Positions 15,743 to 23,500 of a stretch of DNA of 64,000 bases are shown in pieces. Location of the stretch: contig CAJTTN010000004.1 of NCBI GenBank assembly GCA_910579215.1, positions 1 to 64,000 on the forward strand. The letters run 5' to 3'. The position numbers and the translations under genes were made by a program. The stretch is from an uncultured Anaeroplasmataceae bacterium (GTDB lineage Bacteria; Bacillota_I; Bacilli_A; Acholeplasmatales; Anaeroplasmataceae). A model generated the notes under the pieces. That model ran no database searches, had not been told where the DNA came from, and saw nothing but the letters and a program-made list of their open reading frames with translations. Every line of letters starts with the position of its first letter. Position 1 is the stretch's first letter.

Positions 15743-15745
15743 GCT

Positions 15746-15895
15746 ATGTGGCTTTATATTGGGATAGGAGTATTAGTAATTATAGGGATTATTATTCTAG
15801 GGAAAGTAATATCAGGAGTAGAGGAAATCTTCAAAGTGGTGCTCTTTCCTATATATAGTTTGATTGCGGTTATTAAATTTATTTTTAAAAAGTAG
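15746..15895 (+). CDS. Tiny membrane protein (49 aa)
   Basis: The reading frame starts 3 bases after the previous stop. It has a hydrophobic N-terminal helix (LYIGIGVLVIIGIIILG), a short polar turn (GVEEIFK), then a second hydrophobic stretch ending in KFIFKK. The size, membrane helix and basic C-terminus are those of filamentous-phage coat or minor coat proteins, but such features are common. Packing between neighbours supports it as a real gene. Confidence 0.65.
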   Translation: MWLYIGIGVLVIIGIIILGKVISGVEEIFKVVLFPIYSLIAVIKFIFKK

Positions 15896-15903
15896 GAGGT
15901 TAT

Positions 15904-16113
15904 ATGAAATTATTAAAATTCATGGGTTTATTTATTGTGATGATTATTGCATTAATTGTAAATATAATTGAGGGATTTATTATGGCGATTAGTTATCCAT
16001 TACGTGGATTGGACTATATTTTGCATAAAGTATTTAAACATGTTTCAGAATGGACTTTAGCAGCTGCCAAGAGATTCAATTTTTTAAGTATTTTTAGAAA
16101 GTATGAAGAATAG
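15904..16113 (+). CDS. Small membrane protein (69 aa)
   Basis: A strong N-terminal membrane helix (about residues 4-30) is followed by an amphipathic, basic C-terminal half (YILHKVFKHVSEWTLAAAKRF). RBS aggagg lies 4-5 bases before ATG and overlaps the end of the preceding tiny gene. It is likely part of the same membrane or virion module as 14264 and 15746. I do not recognise a family. Confidence 0.72.
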   Translation: MKLLKFMGLFIVMIIALIVNIIEGFIMAISYPLRGLDYILHKVFKHVSEWTLAAAKRFNFLSIFRKYEE

Positions 16114-16174
16114 GGGAAAGTGGAATAACAAGCCACTTCATTATGGTATATATGAAGAAGGAGGATAGAAGGGT

Positions 16175-16306
16175 ATGAAAACAAAAAAGGAAGCTAAGAA
16201 AGCTGAATCAAAAAAAACTATTTCTAAATCTAAAGAAAAAAATTACTTGATTACATGTGATGAAAAAGGGAACATCAAAAAGGTAGTCCCACAAAAGAAA
16301 AAGTAG
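16175..16306 (+). CDS. Short, very basic protein (43 aa), end of late operon
   Basis: The N-terminal half is almost all Lys, Glu, Ser and Ala (MKTKKEAKKAESKKTISK), followed by NYLITCDEKGNIKKVVPQKKK. RBS aaggagga is well placed. Its stop codon lies inside the stem of an intrinsic terminator, so it is the last gene of the late operon. It could bind nucleic acid. The function is unknown. Confidence 0.65.
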   Translation: MKTKKEAKKAESKKTISKSKEKNYLITCDEKGNIKKVVPQKKK

Positions 16307-16326
16307 AGGATTTTTCCTCTACCTTT
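16303..16326 (+). terminator. Late-operon terminator
   Basis: An 8-bp perfect stem, gtagagga with tcctctac, has a 4-nt loop and is followed by ctttt. It overlaps the stop codon of the 43-aa gene and ends the operon that began at 9748. Confidence 0.75.
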
Positions 16327-16411
16327 TCAACCTAGAATAATTCTATTATGAGAGATTTATAATAATTTAAATTTAAAAAATTCCAGTCAACTGGAAAAAG
16401 GAGTATTAATT

Positions 16412-16726
16412 ATGAAAATAAAAATTCAAATTAGATATAATTACAAGACAAAACATCACTCTGCAGTTGTTGGAGAAGAAGAGGATAGTTATGATCATGT
16501 TCCTCTTACGCATTCTACTCATACCTCAGGAAGAAAAAATATAAAGTTAAAAAAGAATCCGAATCCAAAAAGTAACAGAGATTCCTATATGGTTCGGCAG
16601 TTGCGAAATAACCCAAAAGACACTTTTGATAGAGAAAAAAAGAATTGGGGATTAGATCCAGAAGATGAAGCTAAGGCTTATGAGATTTATGACAAGAAAA
16701 AAAAGACAGAATCATCAAACTCATAA
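16412..16726 (+). CDS. Hypothetical mobile-element protein (104 aa)
   Basis: This basic, probably soluble protein has a conserved-looking core, LTHSTHTSGRKNIKLKKNPNP, and a charged helical C-terminus (FDREKKNWGLDPEDEAKAYEIYDKKKK). I recall similar small proteins of unknown function in Bacillota plasmids and integrative elements, which is a weak recollection and not a search result. RBS aaaggag lies upstream. It is transcribed separately from the late operon because a terminator precedes it. Confidence 0.72.
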   Translation: MKIKIQIRYNYKTKHHSAVVGEEEDSYDHVPLTHSTHTSGRKNIKLKKNPNPKSNRDSYMVRQLRNNPKDTFDREKKNWGLDPEDEAKAYEIYDKKKKTESSNS

Positions 16727-16966
16727 AGAGCGATCTTTCCAGAAATTTCTTTCATAATCTGTCTTACATATATAGTATATGCCAATTTTGTGTAAATGTC
16801 AAGGAAAACTTTAACAACAACATTCATTAGGATGTTCAACTTTTTTCTAGAAGCGAGTATTGTGCCTTAATGTAATTAAAAACAGTACTTTTTTATTTTA
16901 TCAATATTATCATTTGTAATTTATGATAATAAAAAAGACTTTCTAAACGAGAACTAAGAAAGTTAG
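16727..16966. other. AT-rich gene-free stretch with two hairpins
   Basis: I see no credible gene. Two inverted repeats are visible: tattatcat/atgataata (16905-16913/16923-16931) and actttct/agaaagt (16938-16944/16957-16963). Their role is unclear; the first could terminate 16412. Confidence 0.4.
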
Positions 16967-17111
16967 AAAAAAAATAAAAGGGCACATAGAACTATGTACC
17001 CTCAATTTGTCGGTGGATTTTTGCTTTCGCAAATTCTTACCGTCGTAAGAACTCTTTAGAATCATAACTAATTTAAAACCGTCGCTTTAAGTGTTATTAA
17101 TTCAAGGTAGC
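16967..17111 (-). ncRNA. Candidate small RNA with own promoter and terminator
   Basis: On the minus strand a consensus promoter (17146-17118) starts an RNA near 17111. The transcript has no reading frame of note. It folds into a nested stem around ttaaa-gcgacgg-tttaa, a 7-bp hairpin ttcttac-gacg-gtaagaa (17051-17034), and a 5-bp hairpin with a GAAA tetraloop (17033-17020). The final stem is 9 bp with one G-U pair (17001-16980), followed by ttttatttttttt, a textbook intrinsic terminator. The length is about 130-145 nt. Two copies of CGACGGT occur in loops. I do not recognise the family. Confidence 0.65.
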
Positions 17112-17117
17112 CATGCT

Positions 17118-17146
17118 TTATAAGTTTAGGTCCTTCCACTAGTCAA
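17118..17146 (-). promoter_or_regulatory. Promoter of the small RNA
   Basis: On the minus strand TTGACT (17146-17141), a 17-bp spacer and TTATAA (17123-17118) form a SigA-type promoter directly upstream of the structured RNA. Confidence 0.65.
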
Positions 17147-17215
17147 TATTCTATCATATTAAATATTTTTATCAATATGAATTTTAAAGAATTTATCTAA
17201 AGAAAATAAAATGAT

Positions 17216-17287
17216 CATCCAAGATTTTGGATGCTCAGGTCGGACTGGTATTTCAACCAGAACATTTGCCCTAGACCCTTGTTCTAG
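17216..17287. other. Cluster of three hairpins, possible structured RNA
   Basis: Three hairpins follow one another in 72 bases: catccaa-gatt-ttggatg (17216-17233), ctggt-atttca-accag (17245-17260) and ctaga-cccttgt-tctag (17271-17287). No gene is evident here. The strand is unknown: it could be part of the leader of the plus-strand gene at 17444 or a minus-strand RNA upstream of the small-RNA promoter. Confidence 0.45.
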
Positions 17288-17443
17288 TGCTCTTACTAGT
17301 AACAAAATGCCATAATTTAGATATTTTGTCAATAGTAGTATATTCAATTTCAATAATCATATTCCATTTTCTCCAAAAATCGACTAAAATTTACATTAGA
17401 ATGATTTTCGGTTTCAATATAGTAAATTAGGAGGACAAATAAA

Positions 17444-17705
17444 ATGGGATTAAAAAAAACGATTCAACAAAACAATAGGATGTTTATCTATCCTATATAT
17501 GTTAAAGAATAATATAGGGAATGGAACTACTGAGTTCTTTTGTCAATGCCTAAGTATAGACAAAGAACTATTCTATACTTATATCTCTGAGATAAATCTT
17601 TTTTTCTCAGAATTTTTAACAATAGGGGGATTTTACATTCCCTGGCAAATTGAATATGATCGGTATCTTAAAAGATATGTATTAATTATGGAAGAAAAAG
17701 AATAA
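17444..17705 (+). pseudogene. Small gene interrupted by a +1 shift at an A8 tract
   Basis: A strong RBS (aggagg) precedes ATG at 17444, but this frame stops after 22 codons at 17512. A second frame, 17499-17705, continues for 68 codons (FFCQCLSIDKELFYTYISEINLFF onward). Deleting one A from the eight-A run at 17452-17459 joins them into one open frame of about 87 codons with no stop. The interruption may be a mutation, a sequencing error, phase variation or slippage. The product is unknown. It is the last gene before the right att site. Confidence 0.55.
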
Positions 17706-17841
17706 ATTTTTTTTGAAACCGAGAATTATTCTGCTAATGATATTATATAATATCTCCGATTAGAGAAGTAACTGCACTTTGGAAGTGGTAGAATCTAATT
17801 TTTAAATTAAATAGATTAAGTGCTCAATAATCTTAATTCGG

Positions 17842-17886
17842 CTGTTAATCATGGTGTCGTAGGTTCGAGTCCTACTGCGGGCGCCA
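17842..17886 (+). repeat. att site, right copy (45-bp direct repeat)
   Basis: This is identical to 398-442. The repeat is only the 3' half of tRNA-Asn: upstream sequence does not form a 5' acceptor or D arm, so it is not a second tRNA gene. It marks the right boundary of the integrated element. Confidence 0.95.
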
Positions 17887-17899
17887 GTTTTTTTTACCC

Positions 17900-17934
17900 A
17901 AGTATCCTCCCCCATCTTTGTTGGATACTTTTTT
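17900..17934 (+). terminator. Original rRNA-operon terminator, displaced by the element
   Basis: aagtatcc pairs with ggatactt across a 15-nt loop and runs into six Ts. It lies 14 bp after the right att copy, exactly where the terminator of the rRNA-tRNA-Asn operon would be in an uninterrupted chromosome. The insertion has moved it about 17.4 kb from the tRNA. Confidence 0.8.
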
Positions 17935-18052
17935 CTTTTGGCTTAAGTTTCTAGAAAGCTATCTCAATAGAGATGGAGCATATAAAATGAGTAATGGACA
18001 ATGAACTTTAAACGTTCTGAGGAAATGATGAACGTGTAATGAGGTAATCCAT

Positions 18053-18133
18053 ATGGAATATTTGGTCATCCTAGTTGGGATAATCATTTTAATTATCATT
18101 ATCAAGGATAGTGGCTCTTCTAGCAAGAAGTAA
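18053..18133 (+). CDS. Small membrane peptide (26 aa)
   Basis: The frame encodes MEYLVILVGIIILIIIIK followed by DSGSSSKK: one membrane helix and a polar, basic tail. RBS gagg lies 8 bases before ATG and a strong terminator follows 39 bp after the stop. Type I toxin peptides and small regulatory membrane peptides have this form. I see no antisense RNA or named family, so no function is assigned. Confidence 0.55.
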   Translation: MEYLVILVGIIILIIIIKDSGSSSKK

Positions 18134-18172
18134 CACTTTTTTCCTATTCGTTCATTAATTCCTAAAATGAGG

Positions 18173-18201
18173 AAAAGGACTAGCTACCAACTAGTCCTTT
18201 T
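18173..18201. terminator. Strong, potentially bidirectional terminator
   Basis: A perfect 11-bp stem, aaaaggactag with ctagtcctttt, has a 7-nt loop, with Ts on the plus side and As before the stem (Ts on the minus strand). It ends the 26-aa peptide transcript. Confidence 0.8.
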
Positions 18202-18558
18202 CTGTTATACCTTATTCGTTCATCATGTCTTTTGACACTTCATTATATATAAAAATCTATATAAGGTTTATAAAAAAAGTCATATTAACGATCGAGAGTT
18301 ACTTTTGTTAAGTAGTGTATTCGATCTTTAAAATATCACTACTATTAGACTTAAGTCTACTTGAGTTAATGAATTAGAACTTCAAAGAATTTAAGTTCAT
18401 ATTAGATTCTATCAAGGTAAAATTATGGTACTTAGAGTAAGAATGATGTTTCCCTTTTTATAGATTCTAATATAAAACAGAATTAGAACATAGAAACTTA
18501 TCATTTATAGTTTGAATGCCTAGATTGTTAAATCACAGCATATTACCATTTTTTTCAC
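18202..18558. other. AT-rich spacer before the surface-protein genes
   Basis: I see no coding region. A -35-like TTGACA occurs at 18232-18237 without a clear -10. A palindrome agacttaagtct lies at 18347-18358. The stretch separates the element and small peptide from the surface-protein locus. Confidence 0.4.
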
Positions 18559-18587
18559 TTTTGTTATTTTCTTAAATATGGTATAAT
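18559..18587 (+). promoter_or_regulatory. Promoter of the BspA-like lipoprotein gene
   Basis: TATAAT at 18582-18587 with TG one base before it forms a strong extended -10. The best -35 at 17-bp spacing is TTTTGT (18559-18564), which is weak. Transcription would start near 18594, and ATG is at 18621. Confidence 0.7.
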
Positions 18588-18620
18588 GATTGTCGAAGAT
18601 TGTATGTTTGGAGTGTTAGT

Positions 18621-20579
18621 ATGAAATTTTCATGGAAAAAATTATATTTAATTTCCATTTTTATTATAGTATTGAATATTTTAGTGGGATGTAAATCTCA
18701 TCAGCATACGCTTGGAGATTATACTTATGATGCCTATCTCCATTGGCAGGAATGTATGGATTGCCACGAAAAAGTTAATCATGTCTATCATACTTATGGT
18801 ACATGGAAAATTGAAAAAGAGCCTACGGAAACTGAGGAAGGTCTAAGAAGACAGGCATGTAGTGCCTGTGGTTTTTCCAAAACAGAAACAATTTCTGTTA
18901 CAGCTCATCAGCATGTTTATGGAGCATGGGAATTTGAAGTGCTACCATCCTTATCAAATCCTGGTAAAATAAAGCGTGCATGCTCTATAGATATAACTCA
19001 TATCCAGGAAGTTGAAATTCCCGTTTTGAATCGTACGTTTTATCGTTACAAAATTCTTCGTGAGCCAAATTGTGGAGAAAAGGGAATTGAGATTTATTCC
19101 TTTAGTCGTGATGGACAAACCTTAGAAATACGTCGAGATATGCCTTTAACAGAACATTCCTATGCTCCAAGCTGGACTAGTAATTCTTTAGGACACTGGC
19201 ATCAAGCGATTTGTGAACATTCTACCTTACGAAAAGATTTTGAAGCACATACTTATAGGAATGGCTTTTGTACAGTATGTGGATGGGAGGAGACAGTACA
19301 AGAGCATATTTGTGAATATGGGGCTTGGGAATTAATAGCATCTCCTACCTTAGAATCTTTAGGAGAAATAAAGAGAATTTGTAAAACAAACGATACACAT
19401 GTTGAATATAAAGAGCTTCCTCTTTTGAATGACAAGGATTATGAATATGAGATTTTAGAAGAATCAAGCTGTAGTGAAAGAGGTAAGGCACAATATACGA
19501 TTACTGTAGAAGAACAAACCTTTACCTTCTTAGTAGAATTGTCTTTAAGTGATCATTCCTATGGGGTGGAATGGGTTACAGATAATCGTTATCATTGGCA
19601 TCAAGCTACTTGTATACATACAGAAGAAAAACAGGACTATGCATTACATGAGTTTGAAAATGGACGTTGTAAAATATGTGATTATATAGGCTATTCTGAA
19701 GGGTTAGTTTATGAAATGAATGAAGATCATATTAGTTATCGTATTATTGGCTTAGGAAGCTTTTCTGAAAAGGAATTGGTTATTCCTGGAGCTTATCAGG
19801 GCTTGCCAGTGACAAAAATTTCATCAGCTGCGTTTAAGAATTGTACGTTCATTGAAAAAATTAGAGTTTTAGATGGTGTTTTAGAATTTGGAGATTCAGC
19901 ATTTATGGGATGTATCTCCTTACAAAGTATTGAAATGCCAAGTACTTTGAAAATCGTGGGAAGTAGTTGTTTTGAGGGCTGTCGCTCTTTAAAATCATTT
20001 CATGGTAATGATGGGCTAGAACAAGTGAAGGACTCAGCATTTAAAAATTGTACACAGCTTTCCTCAATATCTTTACCAAATAGCCTTATGCTATTGGGAA
20101 AGTTTATCCTAGATGGTTGTTCTACTATAGAATTCAAGGCATATGATAATGGTATTTATTTGGGAAATCAGGAAAATCCGTATTTGATATTTTATAAGGC
20201 TAATGACACCTTGATTCGTACTTGTAAGCTTCATGAATCTACAAAATTCATAGCTGATTCAGCCTTTAATGAATGTCGATCCTTAAAATCCATCGTTATT
20301 CCTGATCAAGTAACTACAATAGGAAGCAATAGCTTTTACTATTGTGTCAGTTTGGAATACATAATTCTTGGACAAGGAGTTACTAGAATAGAACAAGCTG
20401 CCTTTGGCAAATGTACGGCCTTAAAGTCACTATTTTATATGGGAAATAAAGAAGAATTTCAAAAAATTGAAATAGGTACTAATAATTCATTTGAGCATAT
20501 CTATTTTTATGCGGAACATCCTTCCTCTTCAGAGGAATGGACGTTTGATGAAAATGATAAGCCTGTGCCCTTTCAATAG
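18621..20579 (+). CDS. BspA-like LRR lipoprotein with Cys-rich modules (652 aa)
   Basis: A lipoprotein signal peptide ends in the lipobox LVGC with Cys at residue 24, so the protein should be lipid-anchored outside the membrane. The start at MKFSWKK is preferred over 18600 because ggag lies upstream and the signal peptide then has normal length. The N-terminal half has repeating Cys-rich units with C-x-x-C pairs (CMDC, CSAC, CTVC, CKIC) and HWHQA-type segments, arranged as two copies of a unit of about 145 residues. The C-terminal part (about 385-620) is LRR_5/BspA-type repeats (SSAAFKNCTFIEKI, DSAFMGCISLQSI). It is the first of three LRR surface genes and lies 14 bp before the next. Confidence 0.88.
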   Translation: MKFSWKKLYLISIFIIVLNILVGCKSHQHTLGDYTYDAYLHWQECMDCHEKVNHVYHTYGTWKIEKEPTETEEGLRRQACSACGFSKTETISVTAHQHVYGAWEFEVLPSLSNPGKIKRACSIDITHIQEVEIPVLNRTFYRYKILREPNCGEKGIEIYSFSRDGQTLEIRRDMPLTEHSYAPSWTSNSLGHWHQAICEHSTLRKDFEAHTYRNGFCTVCGWEETVQEHICEYGAWELIASPTLESLGEIKRICKTNDTHVEYKELPLLNDKDYEYEILEESSCSERGKAQYTITVEEQTFTFLVELSLSDHSYGVEWVTDNRYHWHQATCIHTEEKQDYALHEFENGRCKICDYIGYSEGLVYEMNEDHISYRIIGLGSFSEKELVIPGAYQGLPVTKISSAAFKNCTFIEKIRVLDGVLEFGDSAFMGCISLQSIEMPSTLKIVGSSCFEGCRSLKSFHGNDGLEQVKDSAFKNCTQLSSISLPNSLMLLGKFILDGCSTIEFKAYDNGIYLGNQENPYLIFYKANDTLIRTCKLHESTKFIADSAFNECRSLKSIVIPDQVTTIGSNSFYYCVSLEYIILGQGVTRIEQAAFGKCTALKSLFYMGNKEEFQKIEIGTNNSFEHIYFYAEHPSSSEEWTFDENDKPVPFQ

Positions 20580-20593
20580 AATGGAGTTTTACT

Positions 20594-23500
20594 ATGCAAA
20601 AGAAAAAGCTTTGGATTATATTAGGAAGTGGCATAGCCCTTGTTTTAGCTTTGGCTATTGCTTTACCTATCCTTTTATTGTCGTCTAAAAATACAAAAAT
20701 AAATTGGAATGAGGTTCTTTTTGAATCTAAAACAGTAATTTATGATGGAAATGTTCATTATTTAGAGGTTAAAGGGGGGGACCTTCCAGACTCTATGGAA
20801 ATATCCTATGAAAATAATGGGCATAGAGATGTAGGAGTCTATGAGGTTATAGCTCATTTTAAGGATGGAGATAAGCTTTATCCAGATATGATGGCAACAC
20901 TAACGATTTTAAAATCAGGACTAGAGGGAATATCCTTTGAGGATAAAACTGTGACCTACAATGGGGAAGAACAATTTTTGTATATCACAGGAGAATTGCC
21001 TGAAGGGGTAACGGTACACTATGAAAATAATGGGCATAGGAATGCTGGAGCATATGAAGTATCTGCAGTGTTTACATCTACCAATGAAAATTTTGAAGCT
21101 TTAGGAATTTTAAAAGCTTGGTTAAGGATAGAAAAGGCAGAAATAGCATTAGATACCATTTCTTTTGAGGATCAGACCTTTACCTATGATGGTGGTGTCA
21201 AATCATTACACATAGATTCTTTTCTTCCAGAGGGGATACAGATAACCTATGTAAACAACGAGCATAGAGATGTAGGAGTCTATGAGGTTACAGCTTCATT
21301 TACAGACACAACTGGAAATTATATAATTGAGGGTACTAAACGAGCAACACTTACCATACTTAAGGCCTCCTATGATATGTCCTTGGTTACTTTTTCCTCT
21401 GTAGAAATTCCATATGATGGTTTAGAGCATGAGCTATTGATCCAAGGACAGCTACCAGAGGGAGTTACTATTTTGCGGTATGTCAATAACAAAAGAACGG
21501 AGCTTGGTTCAAATACCTGTAGTGTTGAATTTATAGGAGATGAAAAGAATTATAATCCTATTCCTAAAATGGAAGCTACATTAACGATTGTGCCTGGAAA
21601 AATGATGTTTTTAACTCAAACTGATTTTTTTACTACCTATAACGGAAATTTACAATCTATAGAGTATCCAAATTTACCAGAGGGAATAGTGGTTACCTAT
21701 GAAAACAATGCGTACAAGAATGCTGGAACCTATGTAGTTATAGCTCATTTTAAAGATAGCTTAGGAAGATATATTGACGAAACTAAGATGCTTACGTTTC
21801 ATATTGAAAAGGCAACCTATGATATGTCTGGTATATCCTTTGAGGATACAATTCTTGTTTATGATGGCTTAGAGCACAGTTTGTTTATTACTGGCAAATT
21901 ACCTGAGGGTGTTAAGGTTAGCTACTCAGATAATCATTTAACTGAGGTTGGTCAAATTGAAATAATTGCTACTTTTCAAATTCCTGATTCCTTAAACTAT
22001 TATGCTATACCTGCAAAAAAGGCTACGCTAACGATTGTTCCTAATGAGCTTACTTCAGTCTTTTTAGAGGATGAAACCTTTACCTATGATGGAAATATGC
22101 ATGGTTTAACCTTAAAGGGGGAACTTCCCTTAGGAGTAACCTATGAATTTATAAATAATTATCATAAGGAAGTAGGTATTTATGAGGTAATTGTTGAGTT
22201 TAATATTGCTAGTTATGCTCCTTTAAAGGCTACTTTAACTATTGTAAAGGCAGATATAGATATGTCTAATGTTTTTTTCCATGGACAGACCTTTGTTTAT
22301 GATGGTAAGGCTCATAGTATCTTTATAGAAGGTAATCTACCTGACATTGTGCGTGTAAGCTATCTTAATAATACAAGAACAGAAATTGGAATTCAAACAG
22401 CAACTGCTATTTTTGAGGTTTTAGATAAAATACACTATAATGATATACCTAATCTGTATGCGGAAATCACAATCATAAACAACCAGATTACAGGGATTTC
22501 CTTTAAGGATAAAACTGTCGTTTATAATCAACAATCCCATAGTATTTTTATTGAGGGTCAATTACCAGAAGGAGTTACAGTTACTTATTTGAACAATGGG
22601 CAGAGAAATGTTGGCGAATATGAAATAGTTGCACAATTCCATGATGCAACAGGGAAATATGAGGATTTGACAGATATGGTTGCCAAGCTGACTATAGTAA
22701 AGGCTAGCTTTGCAACGAATGGTATACTATTCTTAGATAGAAGCTTTGTATATGATGGAAATGTCCATCGCTTAGATATGTATTGTGATGATCTACCTTC
22801 TGATATTGTGGTAGTTTATGAGAATAATGACCAAATTAATGCTGGCGTTTATATCGTAAAGGTTTCCTTTATTGATGCTTTAGGAAATTATCATCCTGTT
22901 GCTTCAAGGACAGCAACTTTAACCATTCACAGAAAAAAGCTATCCTTAGATCATATCATATTTGAGAATGAGGAATATGAATATGATGGCTTTGAGCATA
23001 CCCTAACGATACATGGAGAGCTTCCTGAAGAAGTAGAGGTACGATATTCTCCCAATTCTCTAACCAAACTAGGAAGAATACTTGTTACTGCAAGCTTTAT
23101 TGTAGATGAAAGAAATTATGAGCCTATTCCTAATCGATATGCCTATTTGACCATTACCAAAGGTGTCTTAGATGACATCACACTCAGTGATAAGACTTTA
23201 GTCTATGATGGAAATCTACATTCTATTACCATCGAAGGAACACTTCCTGAAGGTGTATCTGTAGAATATGTAAATCATGAGCATAGCGATGCAGGAGTCT
23301 ATGAGGTTACGGCATTATTTTATGATGCAGAGGGATATTATAATTCTTTAAAAGCAATTCTTACCATATTAAAGGCTTCCTATGATATGAGTGGTATCAC
23401 ATTTCTTGATAAGACTCTAGTCTATGATGGTTTTGAGCATACCCTACAAATTGATGGAATACTTCCAGAGGGGGTAAGTGTAATCTATTCTAAAAATTCG

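Larger units (their letters stand above)
398..17886. mobile_element. Integrative element in tRNA-Asn, ~17.4 kb, inovirus-like or novel
   Basis: The element is bounded by perfect 45-bp direct repeats. It carries an integrase, three XRE regulators with paired operators, two plus-strand operons, a probable initiator with iterons, a membrane P-loop ATPase, two secreted membrane-anchored proteins and several tiny membrane proteins. I see no relaxase, VirB4-type ATPase, terminase, capsid or tail protein. A conventional conjugative element or tailed prophage therefore fits poorly. The set of an SSB-like protein, a Zot/pI-like ATPase, pIII-like secreted proteins and small membrane proteins resembles filamentous phages, although 17 kb is large for that group. 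The boundaries are seen directly; the class is inferred. Confidence 0.85.

Noticed and set aside
16967..17111. tracrRNA or other CRISPR-linked RNA
   Set aside because: The hairpin series with a terminator recalls such RNAs, but there is no cas gene and no repeat-spacer array, and no anti-repeat partner was found in the window.
17159..17353. Minus-strand frame of 64 codons
   Set aside because: It spans three hairpins, has no convincing RBS and no recognisable protein features. A structured RNA explains the stretch better.
17842..17886. A second tRNA-Asn gene
   Set aside because: Only the 3' half of the tRNA is present. The sequence before it cannot form a D arm or the 5' side of the acceptor stem.
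398..17886. Conventional ICE or conjugative transposon
   Set aside because: No relaxase, VirB4-like ATPase or lytic transglycosylase was recognised. One ATPase with membrane helices is not enough.
398..17886. Tailed-phage prophage or phage satellite
   Set aside because: No terminase, portal, capsid, tail or lysis gene is present. The large membrane-anchored secreted proteins are also unlike tailed-phage structural genes.
507..17966. 12-base inverted match TGAGATAGCTTT (507-518) and its complement (17955-17966) as element termini
   Set aside because: The right copy lies outside the 45-bp direct repeat, in the chromosome. The direct repeats explain the boundaries better, and a chance match of this length is plausible.
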